Of a DNA stretch of 64,000 bases, positions 1-11,886 are shown piece by piece. Position 1 is the stretch's first letter, and each line of letters opens with the position of its first letter. Origin of the DNA: Ceratotherium simum simum (Eukaryota > Chordata > Mammalia > Perissodactyla > Rhinocerotidae); assembly GCF_000283155.1 (NCBI RefSeq), contig NW_004454181.1:28341258-28405257 (forward strand), written 5' to 3'. The notes under the pieces are model-generated. The model was not told where the DNA came from, did no database searches, and saw nothing but the letters and a program-made list of their open reading frames with translations. Both the position numbers and the translations under genes were made by a program.

Positions 1-881
1 TGGATGACATAACAAAGTATAACCTAAAACTTCCTTAGCTATTGTCTCCGTATGTGCTTCTCATATTAATAATGATTACTTATTTATATTATACTTTGTA
101 ATTTATGATCCACCTTCACATACACTAATCTATGTAGAAATTTGTGCAGAATTATTGTCACAGGTTTTCTTTTCAGAACAGAGAAAATAGTAAACAGAGC
201 CAGCAAGTTTGCGGAGTTTCTTTATTAATGGATCAAGAGATCATTGTAAAAGCAAAAAAGAAGAGAAAGTAAAATTTCTCGTAAGAATAACTGTCAAAGA
301 ACTGATTTAGTGGAGTGGACAGCTCTTTGGCCAGATGCGAACTGTCTGATAGTGGTTGACAGTATTCTTGGAGAGTGTCAGAAGTGACCCAAGGATCTAA
401 CTAACAGGGATTTTGCAAAAGTGGTTCCTAATTTACTTTAATTATCATTACTGGACTTAATATTTAGTTCAGTGGACAATTCTGCCTAATTAAAAAAGCT
501 CCTTCTATGGTGAAATTTTGCTTGTCACTCACGGTTTAAAGTTTAACTATTTCTACCTCCTAATGAGCATGGCACAAATGAACCATAACATTGAACTTGG
601 GGTTCTCTGACCTGACATTCCTACTTGATTTGAAATATACGTTCTCTGGAGCCAGGGACGTTCAGCACAGACTGTGAATCGTTTTTTTCTCCCATGAGAG
701 GAAAGGCAGTGCAGGGGAGACGGCTCTAATGGCGAGGGTGTGGTTGGCGGACAATCTGCATTCTAAGGATATGTTCAGATCATTGTCCACAGACAAGAAG
801 GGGACCTAAAATCAGCCAGTCCTACCTGCCTCCAATACAGGAGCCCTATATAGTATCCTGATATATGGTCATCCATGTGTT

Positions 882-1655
882 CTTTTTTTATTGTGATAAA
901 ATATACATAACATAAAATTTACCGTTAATACACAAAATAACCATTTTAAATGTACAATTCAGTGACAATAAGTATATTCACAATGGTGTGCAACCATCAC
1001 CACTATCCACTTCCAGAAATTTTTCGTCACCCCAAACAGAAACTCTTTACTCATAGAAATTAATTTCCCCTTCCCCTCTTCCCCAACCCCTGGTAACCAC
1101 TATTCTGCTTTCTTTCTCTATGAATTTGCCCATTACAGGCTTCTCATGTAAGTGGAATCATACAATATTTGTCTTTTTGTGTCTAGTTTATTTCACGTAG
1201 CATAACGTTTTCAAGGTTTATCCATGTTGTAGCAAGTATTAGAACTTCATTCATTTTTATGACTGAATAAAATTCCACAGTTGGTATATGCCCCATCCTG
1301 TTTATCTGTTTAGCTGTTGGTGGACACTTGGGTTGTTTCCACCTTTGGGCTATTGTGAATAATGCTGCTATGAACATTGGTGTATGTGTATCTATTCATG
1401 TCCCTGATTTCAATTCTTTGGGGTATATACCTAGGACTAGAATTGCTGGATCATATGGTCATTCAATATTTAGCCTTTTGAGAAACTACCAAACTGTTTT
1501 CTGCAGCAGCTGCACCGTTTTACATTTCCACCAGTAATGCACAAAGGTTCCAGTTTCTCCACATTCTCACCAACACATGTTATTTTTAGTTTTTGTTTTG
1601 TCTTGCTAATAACCATCCTAATGGGTGTGAAGTCGTATCTCACTGATGTCTAGGT
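882..1655 (-). mobile_element. L1 LINE 3' end, antisense
   Basis: A T-rich start (ttctttttttattgtg) is followed by sequence antisense to an L1 3' UTR and the end of ORF2, including ggatcatatggtcattc and cagcagctgcaccg. The order fits a 5'-truncated L1 inserted on the - strand, with its tail at the left. The frames are broken. Confidence 0.85.
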
Positions 1656-1764
1656 ATTCTTAAACACGTCCTGAGCCAGGGAGCTCAAAACAATACCAGG
1701 CAGCTATTACGGATCATCCTTAGTTGTTAGAAAGTTCTTATTATCCATTACTAAATCTTGCCTC

Positions 1765-1950
1765 CCTCTAGCAGTGATTCTCTTCCTTGGTTGCACATCA
1801 GAATCCCTTGGGAGCTTTAAAAAACTCCAAAATTCAGGCTACAATCCAGACTAACAGCATCTTTGAGAGCAGGGTCCTAGCATCAGCATTTTCTAAGGCT
1901 CCTCAGGTGATTTCAATATGCAGCCAAAGTTGAGAACCACTGCTTAAAGC
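1765..1950 (+). mobile_element. MER5A-type hAT-Charlie element
   Basis: It begins cagtgattctcttcc and ends gttgagaaccactgc, with internal catcagaatcccttgggagc. This matches the non-autonomous MER5A pattern and its terminal inverted repeats. Confidence 0.75.
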
Positions 1951-2089
1951 ATGCTCACTGGTCCCACCTAGTTATGCAACGTGCAGGGCATAAAGTGTGA
2001 GAACCCTATCACTGAGCCTCCTCTGACAGCCCTTCAGCCCCCACTGGCAGCACTGTCCTCCCTTTCCTCTTAGATTTTTTACCATAGTG

Positions 2090-2235
2090 TGAATTACCAG
2101 CTGACACTTTACATATTTTCTTGTTTATTCATCGCCAGCTCTCTCTTTTGTGTATTTCTGCTTCCTGGGACATAGAACAATGCCCAATGCAGCGTAGGTG
2201 CTCAGAAACTATTGCTGAATGAATGAATGTGTCAA
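2090..2235 (+). mobile_element. L2 LINE 3' end
   Basis: The stretch ends ctattgctgaatgaatgaatg after ggacatagaacaatgcccaatgcag, the usual L2 terminus with its GAATGAAT repeat. Confidence 0.65.
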
Positions 2236-2399
2236 TTTACTCTTATTTCAAAGGACAACCCTTCAGATGGTTAAAAATAGCATTTATGTCTCATACAGAG
2301 TCTTCTCTTCTCTAGGTAAAATCTTCTCTGTACCTTCAACCAGTCCTCAAAGACATGGAAGTGTAAACCTCACCCTTATGAAGACAATATGTCTTTTTT

Positions 2400-2765
2400 T
2401 TCACTCAATCAGCAAATAATTGAGCACTTCCTATATACTACACATGCCTGTACACTCACATACAGTAGACTAGACAATGCATGGCACTGGAAACTGTGGT
2501 GAAAAAGATAACCAAAGTAAATCTGTGGGGCTGGGGCACAGACAAGAAGCAATAACAGAAGTCATTTCTGGTAACAATAAATGCTATAAAGAAACTGAAC
2601 ACTGTTTGTTGGCTGGTTGTTGGCATTAAACAGGGGTTGACTTTAATCTGAGACCTGAATGATGAGAAGAAGCATTCCAGGAAGAAGGTACAGTAAGTAC
2701 AGACGGCTTAAGGGGTGAACAAGTTTCAGAGGGGCTCTTAAGTCGAAGCCTCTGAGAAGGACAAG
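2400..2765 (+). repeat. Ancient interspersed repeat, family not named
   Basis: It contains ttgagcacttcctatatactacac, then acaataaatgctataaag and cctgaatgatgagaagaagc in the order seen in at least five other copies in this window (12365, 27610, 33555, 43175, 55170). The family is old and widespread; I cannot name it securely. Confidence 0.45.
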
Positions 2766-3279
2766 GAAAAAACCACTGTCACTTCTTTGTTAGACCCTTT
2801 ACCTCAATTAACATGGCCTAACACCAAATTAGTTTTGGGTAGCCACATTACCCTATTAAGGTCTTTTTCCTCACTGAATTAAATCTTCCTTGTCCTATAT
2901 TTGTACTGTTGATAGCTGGAATTTAGGTGTGGAAGGGTGGTTTAAATACACATACCTTGAATTTCTTTTCATCTGATCCCTAGCCATAAAGATTTCAGTC
3001 AATTAATCAGTCAATAAAAATACCGGTCAGCAGAATGAAGGGACTTTTTGATTTTACAGCCATTGTAATACTGGTTCCTTATTCCAATTGGCACCTTGTC
3101 TTTCATGCCAGGCATAATGGAAGCAGACAAGGCCGGAGCCAGGGCTTGGCGGGCAGGTGTCATTTGGGGCCGACAGCCATCTTGGTTTTCAGTCCGAGGA
3201 GCTTAGTAAAGTCAGATATTTCTTGATTCTTGGGACCCTGCGTTCCCAGGGGTGGGCTTACAGGACAAGCAGCCTCTCC

Positions 3280-3390
3280 CAGACCAGCCATTAATATACT
3301 CTGACAACTCCGTTTCCTCTCTGGGCCTCAGTTTCCCTGTATTGAAATGTGGGGTTTGGGTCTGAGAATTTTAAGATCCTTTGAAACTTC
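3280..3390 (+). mobile_element. MIR SINE fragment
   Basis: Contains ctctgggcctcagtttccctg, the core of the MIR central domain. Short and diverged. Confidence 0.5.
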
Positions 3391-3642
3391 ATTTAAAAAG
3401 AACACTTTATTGCTCTAATAAAAAAATAAAACTTTTTCCTGTAGTTTCTGAATAACCTGCAGATATGCTTTTATTGACAGGGGACACTTGCTTCTAAGTT
3501 AATAAAACAAAATGATTTACACTAAGAGGGCAGGGTTTATAGAATTGTATCAGATGCTAAAATTGAAAAGAACACAAATTTGAACTGTTATGTTGGGCAC
3601 CAAAAGAAATGTGGTTCAGGGCAGTGAAAGGAGGTCCTAAGT

Positions 3643-3852
3643 TTATTGATTGGCTGCTGTCTTTCCAATGGACTTCACGGAATCTGAGACCAATTTGGCC
3701 ACGTCAGCTATAGAAGAACGCTCTTCAAGCCATGAGCTGTCCCGGGAGAGCCCACCTGTACACAGCAGCTTCTTCAAGGGCTGGGATCGGGTACTGAAGA
3801 CAGGGTGGCTTTTGTGTTCACGCAGACCCTGGTTCAGGTTACCATCATTCAT
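3643..3852 (-). pseudogene. Possible 5'-truncated retrocopy fragment, source unknown
   Basis: On the - strand, a 69-codon open frame ends ADVAKLVSDSVKSIGKTAANQ with a TAA stop. It is followed by about 170 nt of 3'-UTR-like sequence containing AATAAA-type words (gtcaataaaagcat around 3467-3480). It starts beside an L2-like aatgaatgaatg motif, so it may be a processed gene fragment cut at its 5' end. There is no convincing poly(A) tract and I do not recognise the parent protein, so this could be chance. Confidence 0.25.
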
Positions 3853-4074
3853 TCATCCAACACCACCTTTCCTTCATCTGATACATGTGATTGACACATT
3901 GAAATTGAATTTATCAATGGATAAAACTAATGAGGTCCCTGCCTCATGGAGCTTACAACTTCACTGGGTAGGTGCAGAAAACAGAAATCAACCAAATACA
4001 TTTCTGAGCACAAGCTGAGGAAGTGGTCTGAAGGAAAGCTCCAAGTTCTCTGACAGAGATTAAGTGTGCATTCT

Positions 4075-4195
4075 CAGGGTAGTTAATTCACCTCTCTGAG
4101 CCTTCTCCTGCTCATTATGTAGGAGTGTTAACTAGGATAACATGTAAAGTAACACGTGCAGACATTGGCACAATTGGTGTACAATAAATGTGTGT
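4075..4195 (+). mobile_element. MIR SINE 3' fragment
   Basis: Contains ttcacctctctgagcctt and later cattggcacaattggtgtacaataaatg, matching the 3' half of MIR, which ends near the TG tract. Confidence 0.55.
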
Positions 4196-4286
4196 TATAG
4201 CTGCTGATGGTGAAGTTTCCTTCCTGAAGATGAATGAGGAAAAGATTAATTTTCTTTCCCATGTCTCAGAGTTTCCTTCACTTCTT

Positions 4287-4290
<4 letters not shown>

Positions 4291-4320
<30 letters not shown>
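4291..4320 (+). repeat. (TG)15 microsatellite at the TM1 exon acceptor
   Basis: Fifteen uninterrupted TG units end 8 nt before the exon starting at 4329, separated from it only by tcttccag. Intronic TG tracts beside acceptors are known splicing modulators: the CFTR exon 9 TG/T tract, bound by TDP-43, is the textbook case. The tract sits where a polypyrimidine tract would normally be. Any effect on this exon is inference. Confidence 0.95.
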
Positions 4321-4322
<2 letters not shown>

Positions 4323-4328
4323 TTCCAG

Positions 4329-4454
4329 TTCCAAGGAGGGTTTCGGGTCAGTGGAGAAGGTCGTGCTGCTCACGTTTCTCTCGGCAGTTATCCTGATGGC
4401 CATCTTGGGGAACCTGCTGGTGATGGTGGCTGTGTGCAGGGACAGGCAGCTGAG
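4329..4454 (+). CDS. HTR4: HTR4 coding exon: residues 9-51, N-terminus and TM1
   Basis: This 126-nt exon supplies the last base of Ser9, residues 10-50 and two bases of Arg51. The acceptor is tcttccag|TTCC and the donor is CTGAG|gtgggt. The peptide reads [17 protein letters not shown] and continues through TM1 with the class A motif GNLLVMV (Asn37 is position 1.50). By recall, human has Glu11 and Trp46 where this sequence has Lys11 and Arg46; rat also has Arg46, so Arg is probably the common mammalian state. The exon follows a (TG)15 tract and has only a very short pyrimidine tract of its own. It is in frame with the next exon (AG + G = Arg51). Confidence 0.97.
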
Positions 4455-4849
4455 GTGGGTGGCATGAGGGGACCTCAGGGGAAACCTGGGGGGAATTCTG
4501 GGCTCTCCCTGGAGATTTGGGGTCTGAACGTATAATTTCCATTATAATTTGTAATTATGAAAGGAAAAAAATACCTGGGGACAATGTTTGGAAAATAGAG
4601 CAGGTTAAAAAAGATCACACCTAATCCCACAACTCTAACATAACCAGGATAAACATTAAGTGTATTTCCATCCCTTTTTTTTCCTACATTCAGCTTTGTT
4701 GGTTTTTAATAGTTGTGGTGACTGCAGATACAATTGTTGAGATCACATCTAATCTAACCTCCCCAGTTTATCGTTGGTTCACAGAAGGGGTGGCTGACTA
4801 GTGGCTGATCTAGAATTTAAACCTGGGTTTTCTGCTCTTTCCACTTCAT

Positions 4850-5130
4850 CCGTCTCAACCCTGGTTGCAATTAGAATCACCTGAAGACCTTTGAAAAATT
4901 GCTAATGTGTGGTATATGTCTTATGCAATATTTGGGACATACTTATAGTAAATAATTGTTCACTGTTTATCTGAAATTCAAATTTACCTGACAGTCCTGT
5001 ATTTTATCTGGCAACCCTGGGGGGTGGGTAGGTGTGTTCATCACCCAAAATCCCTGAACTAATTGATCAGTATTTATAAAAATCCACCAGATGATTCTAG
5101 CGTGCAGCCTGGATTGAGAGCCACCAGGCC
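4850..5130 (+). mobile_element. MER5-type hAT element, interrupted
   Basis: A left part (tcaaccctggttgcaattagaatcacctga) and a right part ending gattgagagccacca resemble the two ends of a MER5 element, with about 120 nt of unrelated sequence between them. Confidence 0.4.
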
Positions 5131-5592
5131 ATAAAAAGGGACAAAAGATGCAGTCTGTCCTCATCGCCAGCCTTCCTCTCTAAGCAAGACATGCACTAAT
5201 CCAGGGATGATGCAAAGAAAGCGTAAAAGTGCAGTTCTGACAGGTGTCACGAATGTGAGGCACACTTGTCAGTCTATGAGAGGAAAAGGGTGGAATTGAC
5301 ATCGTTTGTGAGGGGGTACCTTGGGAGAGTTCCCTGAGAATGAGCAGATGGAGGCCGGAAGGCGAGTGGGGCACAGCTAGGCCAATAGTAGGAAGAGAGA
5401 GCACCCTGTGCCAAGCCCTCAGAGGGCATGGGTAGGGGGCGTGGCTCAAATCAGGCCAGCGTGGCCAGAGGGGAGAGGAAGAGAGGGCTTTTGGTGCAAG
5501 GGGGGTCTGGAGAAGTCAGAAGTGGCTGGACCATGCAGTGTCTTTCCAGCCTTGATACAGAGGGGATACTCGCAGAATCCGTTACACATTGA

Positions 5593-5724
5593 CTTTTCTT
5601 TCCTTCTTCTCTCTCCCTTCTTTCCTTCTTTCTTTATTTCCTTTTCCTCCTTTTTTCTCTCTTGCTTCTTTCTAACCTCCTTCCTTCATCCCCCTCTGCC
5701 TCCTCCCTTATACTTTCACTCACA
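5593..5724 (+). promoter_or_regulatory. Long polypyrimidine tract before the TM2-3 exon
   Basis: About 130 nt of mostly C and T (runs of CTTT, TCC and TTCC) lead into the acceptor cactcacag at 5717-5725. This is far longer than a usual U2AF-binding tract and could also bind PTB-type regulators. Its presence is seen directly; its function is inferred. Confidence 0.7.
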
Positions 5725-5725
5725 G

Positions 5726-5926
5726 GAAAATAAAAACCAATTATTTCATTGTATCTCTTGCCTTTGCGGATCTGCTGGTTTCGGCGCTGGTGATGCCCTT
5801 TGGTGCCATCGAGCTGGTTCAAGACATTTGGATTTACGGGGAGATGTTTTGCCTCGTCCGGACATCTCTAGACGTCCTGCTCACAACGGCATCGATTTTT
5901 CACCTGTGCTGCATTTCTCTGGATAG
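5726..5926 (+). CDS. HTR4: HTR4 coding exon: residues 51-118, TM2, ECL1 and TM3
   Basis: This 201-nt exon runs from ctcacag|GAAAATAAAAACC to CTGGATAG|gtaagg. It completes Arg51 and encodes [17 protein letters not shown] (TM2, with Asp66 at position 2.50), the first extracellular loop with WIYGEMF, and Cys93 of the conserved loop disulfide. TM3 follows with Asp100 in SLDV, the carboxylate that pairs with the amine of serotonin. The exon ends inside the DRY motif, after Asp117 and two bases of Arg118. By recall human has Val71 and Val91, where this copy has Ala71 and Met91 (rat also has Met91). The reading frame is intact. Confidence 0.98.
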   Translation, partial: ENKNQLFHCISCLCGSAGFGAGDALWCHRAGSRHLDLRGDVLPRPDISRRPAHNGIDFSPVLHFSG

Positions 5927-7689
5927 GTAAGGGCAGAGAAATGTGCATAGTGGAGATCCATGCTGGAGACAACGACCCGACAGCTATGGGCCCCTCTTTC
6001 TTTCTTCTCTAATTCATTGGAAGAAATGAACCTCAGAGAGGTAAATCTGGTTATCGACTTATTCATTCACTCTCCAGTCTTTGCAGAGGGCGCCTTTGTA
6101 GTGAGGTACCCTCTAAGGTCCTGCAGACAGAGATTAGTAAGGCCTAGAACCTGCCTGCAAAGAGTTTACAATCTGGATAGTGACATGTACCAGCAATCAA
6201 GTTTACTGTAGAGCTCTAAATTTTATACTGGTGGCATGAACAAAAATCTGAGGGAGCTGAGTGGCAAGAATTAATGTATCTGCCCAGCAGGCAGCAGGGG
6301 TGGTTCAGAATGATAGTGTTCTGTATTTGAACATGACCTTCTGAAAATGTATCCGCATCATAATTGTATACATATATTTAGGTATGTGCATGTGACTGTG
6401 GAGACTCTTCCAGAAAGTTAAAGATGATTATAAAATCCCCAATAATTGTTTGTTTTTTTGGACCCAAGGATGGCATTTCATTCCTGTTGCATAATTTTGT
6501 TCTTTTTCTTCTTGTTTGACTTCAGGAAGCCTAATGATTTCCATCTTTGCCTCATTTGTTGGAGATATATGTTTTTTAGTTGTATCAGCACTTTTCTTTT
6601 TCCAATTCCTGCTCATTCGTGTTCAATAATAAAGGCAGAATGCAAGTGAGAAGTCAGCTGATTACACGAACATATGCTGCCATCACTGTGGTCATATCTT
6701 AGGGGTAGTTCCCAAAAGAAAGTGTGGTGTGCAAATCACAGGATACCAGGGATAATGTCTTACTGTCTCTTGAGCAGTTCAGCAGACCCAGATTTTCCTC
6801 TAGTCTTGAGATAGGTCACTGTTTCTTTAATTGAGGAAAAGGAAAGTAGTTGACTAAAATTAGAGATTGTGATATACCTAAAATATGTGCCTTTAAACAC
6901 TGAAATCAGAGTCTGCCCAGAGAATTACACTGGGAAAGGTCCTTAGGGACTGAAACCAGCTGAGGGAACAGCAGATTCATCTCCTGTCCCATGGGATGGA
7001 TGAGTGCTTACTGGTCGGAATGGCAGGCGTAAGGGCCTGCTGTATTTACATTGCGCCAGTTCTCTCTCTCTCCTGCTCTGCCAAGAACATGTAGTTGAAT
7101 GTGCTTAAGTCAGATGCATGTATAATGAGACTGCACTCTATAGCTAGAGATAATGACGTTGGTAAAACCGAACTCTTGGTTGGCAGCCAGTCCCATAGTA
7201 TGTCAGAGTTTGAAAGTTGTGTTTATTAGCTTGTTTACAACAATCTGACTTCAGTACAGGAAGAATTTTTTAAGATAGTATGTACTGTATGAAAGTTCAC
7301 ATTAGAGAAAATAAATGTAAGGAAGTAGTAAATATGTGGAAATCTTGCAGGGTAGCTTGCATGTGATCATTGCCAAAATGGGTGGTGAGCTTAAAACTGT
7401 TATAGGAACTTGGAGAAGGCAAAACTCAGGAGATCAGGGCAACTGCACATAACCTTGAAGTTTGGGCAAAAAGCAAGGGAAAGAAAATAAGCTGAGTGGG
7501 GAGTGAAGAAAGGGGGAAGGTGTACAGTCATCTTCATGATGTGGAGAGTTTACTCTGGGCAGCCCTGAGAGAAGTACTGAAGGTTTCCAAGGAAGACTTA
7601 GCTTCAGAGTTCCAGATTAACTATCAAGTTATTTTGAAATTATGAAATTTGCGCTGAGTAGGCCTGAGTTGTCACGAAGCAGTATGAGT

Positions 7690-7925
7690 TGGTCATTAAG
7701 AACCGTCTACTTTAGAACTGAAGAGATTCGGGTTCAAATTCCAGCTCTGCCACTTTTAGCTCTAAGAATGGCGATGCGTTACAAAGCCTTTCTGAGTCTC
7801 AGTTTGCTCATTTCTAAAAATGGGGGCAATAGTACCTATTTTATAAGATTGCAGTTAGGCTTAAGTTAGATAATCCATTTAAGGCACAGCATTGGCCCAG
7901 CTTGGCACAACACTCAATGTTAGTG
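7690..7925 (+). mobile_element. MIR SINE
   Basis: Nearly full length: ggttcaaattccagctctgccac, then gagtctcagtttgctcatttct, then an end in cacaacactcaatgttag. Confidence 0.75.
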
Positions 7926-8039
7926 GATGTTGATTTCAGCTTTTTGTAACTATCCATGCAGCTCGTTGTCTTTCTTACCAAACTTGGACCTCCTTCTCAG
8001 TGAATAGCTGCTCTAGCAGCATCCAGAAGTCAGGTAGTT

Positions 8040-8610
8040 ATTCTCAATGTGGTCTTTCCTTATCCCTTTCATTTAAATAATGACAAATCCTATTGAATTT
8101 TTTTCCTAAACAGATCCTAGTCTGTTTTTCCTCATCTCTATCATCCTAGTCCAAACTAATATCATCTATTGGATAAGTCACTGCAACAACCTCCTAATTG
8201 TTCTCTCCGCATCTATTTTACTCCCTCTAATCCACTCTCCACTTACAAGATCACGTAGGCGTCTTTTAACAAGACAACTCTGATCTTGTTGCTCTTTTGC
8301 TTAAAACTCTTCAATGCCTATTCATTGCATTGAGGATCAAGACCAAACTCTTTGGCCTGTAGGATTTTGTGGCATCTATTTCCTACGTCCCCAGCCTCAC
8401 TTCATGCGCTTCGCCAGCCTCGATCTCTAGGCTGCAGCTGCCTTGGCCTTCTCTTTCTTTTTCCAGAGCTCTGTGCTCAGCCACCTCAGGGCCTTGGCTT
8501 CTCCCTCTGCTTGCAAAGCTCCTTTGCCCCCACCTTTCTTGCCCATCTTTCAGATGTTAGCTCAATCTTCTCTTCCTTGCAGAAGCCCTCATTGACTTGA
8601 GCAAATCCAT
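8040..8610 (+). mobile_element. L2 LINE fragment
   Basis: The run of phrases aaactcttcaatgcctattcattgc, ggatcaagaccaaactc and gctcctttgccccc follows the order of the L2 3' region in sense orientation. It underlies short chance open frames near 8352-8600. Confidence 0.7.
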
Positions 8611-10309
8611 TCTTCTTCTTTGAGAACCTAGTGCAATTGTGATTAAAATGAAAATTATTCTTTTTTAATTTTTTCTTAAATGTCTCTATCCCCTCAATGG
8701 GAGAAAGTGCAAGGATGTGAATAAGGACAAGGTCCCCACCCTCATGGAACTTACCTTTTAATTGGGAGATTGACAAATAACCAGTAATTACATAAATACT
8801 AATTTAGGTATTTGGTAAACACTACTGAACAAATGGAGTGTTCAGTACATTCTCTTTTTGAGCAGTGCTGCCAATAATTCCATTTCCTTCTCTGAGAGTG
8901 GACATCAAAAACTCTAATACCATAAGTAAAAAGGACCCAAAAGGTTTTGTTTTCCTCTGGGACCCTGGGAAACTTGCCAAGTATCTCCAGCATTCCTTGT
9001 CCCAAGAGTGACATTCTCATTGGGCTGGAAAGACCACTCTGGACATTACAGGGCAACATTTTAGCCTGGAAGAGTCTGATTTTATTTATCATCTAGCTTC
9101 TGTTTTTGCTGTGTCTCTCCCAGCATGACAGTTGGGGTGGGCTGGGCTGGCCCAAAGTAGAGAGTGAGTGTCTCGGTGAGGTGCGATGTCATCGCTTGCC
9201 ATGTGACTCCTGCCAAGATGTCTTGTTCTCCTCTCTAGAGCTGTCATGAGTCTTTGGGGTGATTGATATAGCATAGTGCCTCACTGTGATTCCTAATTCC
9301 ATCTAGATGACAGACCCCTAGGATCAGAGCAATATGCCGGACTCCATTAATATATCTGCCATTCTCCATCTCCATCCACTGTGCTTCCTGGTGCTTTGAG
9401 AATTGAATCCTATTAATGAAAGTTTATTGCTTCTTTAAAAATAATTTCCAAAACATAATTAAAATACATGCATCATATAGTGTGGGTCACGAGAGGTCAA
9501 AAACTGTGTTAAAGCTTTACAGTACAGTTGATTATTTTAAATCTAAGGTTTTGAGATAAATGAAAACCAACCAAGTATCTGTAAGAGAGTACTGGTTTTA
9601 AAAGTGGAATATAACGCAGCCATTTAAAACCATGAGAAATAGCTGTGTGTGTTGTCCTAGAAAGATATCACTGGTGTATTAAGTGAAAAAAAAAGCAAGT
9701 TTCAGACTTTAATGTTTTAATAATTCCACATTTGTAAAATAAATATATAGATGTTTGTATCTGGGTATACGAGAGGGAGCGTGAGAGAGAGAGAAAAAGA
9801 ATATTGATGAAATTGTACCAAATCACTAACAATGGTTATATAGGGGGCGGGGGTCCGGGGGCAGTAAGGGTGGTGCTGACTAGACTGGATGGTCAGTTGG
9901 ATTTTGGTTGGGAGCCTTCATTTTTACTAATTTCTGAAATATATGTTTTAAACTTCAATTTTCTCTTTGATAGAAGTGGACACTTCTCGAATGCAAGAGT
10001 ATCCACAATAATCTTTTAGCTGAAAGCGCCCCTGGGACAACACATTCCTCTCTTCACTGAGAACATTCTGACTTTAGTGTTAGGAGTTCCCTCTGAGTTG
10101 GGAGCACGGCAGGGAGCGTGGAAATCTTTCTGCCCAGTGTGTTCTCTCTACTTCTTGCAAAATGTCCTAGATCTTCTCCCTGAAGGAACCCTCATCATCT
10201 CCTGTGGGGGGATTCTTCCTCCCGCGGACCCTCATGTTCATCTTCGTTGACCCCACCCCAGTTCACAACCTTTTGTTTGATCTATTTCAATAAGATCTTT
10301 TCTAATCAT

Positions 10310-10520
10310 CACAGTTTTTAAAAATCAGAACAATACTTGAGCATTGTAAAAAAAAACGCTATCATTTCACAAGTAAAACATAAAAATGTCCCGAATTTGC
10401 CTTCTCCGCCTCCACAGCTGTATACTCTAGAGTTAACGACTGTAAATAGTAGCCACCTGTGAATTCCAGTCATTTCATATGCAATAAGCAGACTTGTTCA
10501 GTGAATATATTTTTAGTTTA
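10310..10520 (-). mobile_element. L1 3' UTR fragment, antisense
   Basis: Contains aagtaaaacataaaaatgtcc and ctagagttaacgactgt, resembling the antisense L1 3' region also present near 29080-29160. Confidence 0.4.
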
Positions 10521-10746
10521 CTCAAATGGATTTATGTTTTAAATAAGCCTTTGAAGAAGGCTTTCCCTGTACATATTCTAATGAATTGCCTGAATGTGGT
10601 GTTCTTACCAACTTGCTTATCAGAAGATATATCAGTAAGGTCTTTTTCAGCAGCATGTGATAGAAAATAAATTGATTGGTTCAATTAGTTGAAAAATCTG
10701 GTTTCAGCCATGGCTCTCTACAGGGTTTGAACAATGTCATCTAGTC

Positions 10747-10862
10747 TAGCCCTCTCCCTCCATCTCTGTCTCCCTCTCCTCTTTGTCTCTGTCTTTCCTT
10801 CTCTTTCTCTCTGTCTGTCTCCCTCTCTGTCTCTGTGTCTATTTCTCTATGTCTGTTCCTAT
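10747..10862 (+). repeat. TC-rich low-complexity tract
   Basis: About 115 nt of tctctgtctccctc-like sequence, a (TCTCTG)n-type simple repeat. The purine-rich complement creates an artificial RER/REKE-rich frame. Confidence 0.85.
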
Positions 10863-11886
10863 CTTTATATCTGAGGGGAAGATGAGATCCAAGAAGGAAG
10901 GAGAGTATCCTGGTAGGAGGTTGGGGGGACAATTGCACAGAACTTACGGGCCACTAGAGTCACTGGACTTTTACTCTCAGGGATGCTGTTTTCCTGTTGG
11001 ATTCATTCTCAGGCTGGCTTCAGAAAAGTAGCCACAGGCAACATGAGTCTTAAACCATCCTGAATTCATGAGTCCACAGGAAGAGAAACGTAAATGCTAT
11101 TTCTCATGGAAGAACTTTGGTTGGCTTTGCTTGAGTCAAAGACTCTTCTCTTGCCCAGTCATTGTGGTGTGGGGATGACGCAGCTGGTTGCTGGGCAGAG
11201 GTAGGCACTATGATTGCCGGCTTTACTGGAAGCATATGGCACTGGAGAATGGCAGTTCCCACTGGAAAGAGGGGTGTTGAGCAGACAAGAATAGCAGACA
11301 TCACTTTCTCCTAGGCTGGCCAAGGGACCTACAGGTATCTTTATGGAGCCTCCACAACAAGACAGAGGTGTTTCGGCCCCAAGTCTTCTTTATATTAGGC
11401 CAACAATTGCTAGATCCTCCTCTGGCTTCACATGCCATACTTTTCAGACTTTAAGCCATTCTGATCCCCTCTCTCTGATCACGTTGTACTTTGTTCTATA
11501 TTTGGCATCAAATGCAATTCCCTTTAAAAAAAAATCTATTTCACCTCATTGAGGATATCCTTCTCTATAGCAATTGCAAGATTTTCTCTTTGATATGTCT
11601 AACTGAATTGTCACCCTTCCTCTTGGCAGCTTGATGGAACTTGTGTTTTATCTACAAAATCCTCCAATAGTTTCTCAGTCACAGATTTTCTTTTAAAACA
11701 GGTTTACTTGTAAAACATACAATTCTGACTCAAAGGTTGCATATTTCATCCTGTGCTGGAGATAAATCTGTCTACATTTCTTAATGATCTCCCTGGAGCA
11801 CAACTCAATTTTGTAATGTATAAATGAAAAGTATCTGTTATTTTGAACTTGTGTCACACAGTTGCATTGCTTTCCCCAATAGGATT

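Larger units (their letters stand above)
1..4328 (+). other. HTR4: HTR4 intron upstream of the TM1 exon (3' part)
   Basis: This intronic stretch precedes the first coding exon in the window. It holds an antisense L1 3' end, a MER5-type element, an L2 3' end, MIR pieces and a (TG)15 tract that runs up to the acceptor. I looked for the short human initiator peptide MDKLDANV ending in a phase-2 donor and did not find it here, so the start codon lies further upstream. Stretches 1-880 and 2770-3270 show nothing I can name. Confidence 0.85.
4455..5725 (+). other. HTR4: HTR4 intron between the TM1 and TM2-3 exons
   Basis: This 1,271-nt intron (gtgggt...ctcacag) contains a split MER5-like element at about 4850-5130. 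From about 5593 to the acceptor it becomes strongly pyrimidine-rich. No coding signal was recognised in it. Confidence 0.93.

Noticed and set aside
3916..3941. atggataaaactaatgag looked like the HTR4 start (human MDKLDAN...)
   Set aside because: Only the first three codons agree, and the surrounding gaggtccctgcctcatggagc belongs to an old dispersed repeat. There is no suitable donor or phase.
4436..4440. Arg46 in place of human Trp46
   Set aside because: Rat also has Arg by recall, so it is probably the usual mammalian residue and not a change special to this genome.
8352..8600. 82-codon open frame with Leu/Ser-rich sequence
   Set aside because: It falls inside an L2 LINE 3' fragment and has no exon signals.
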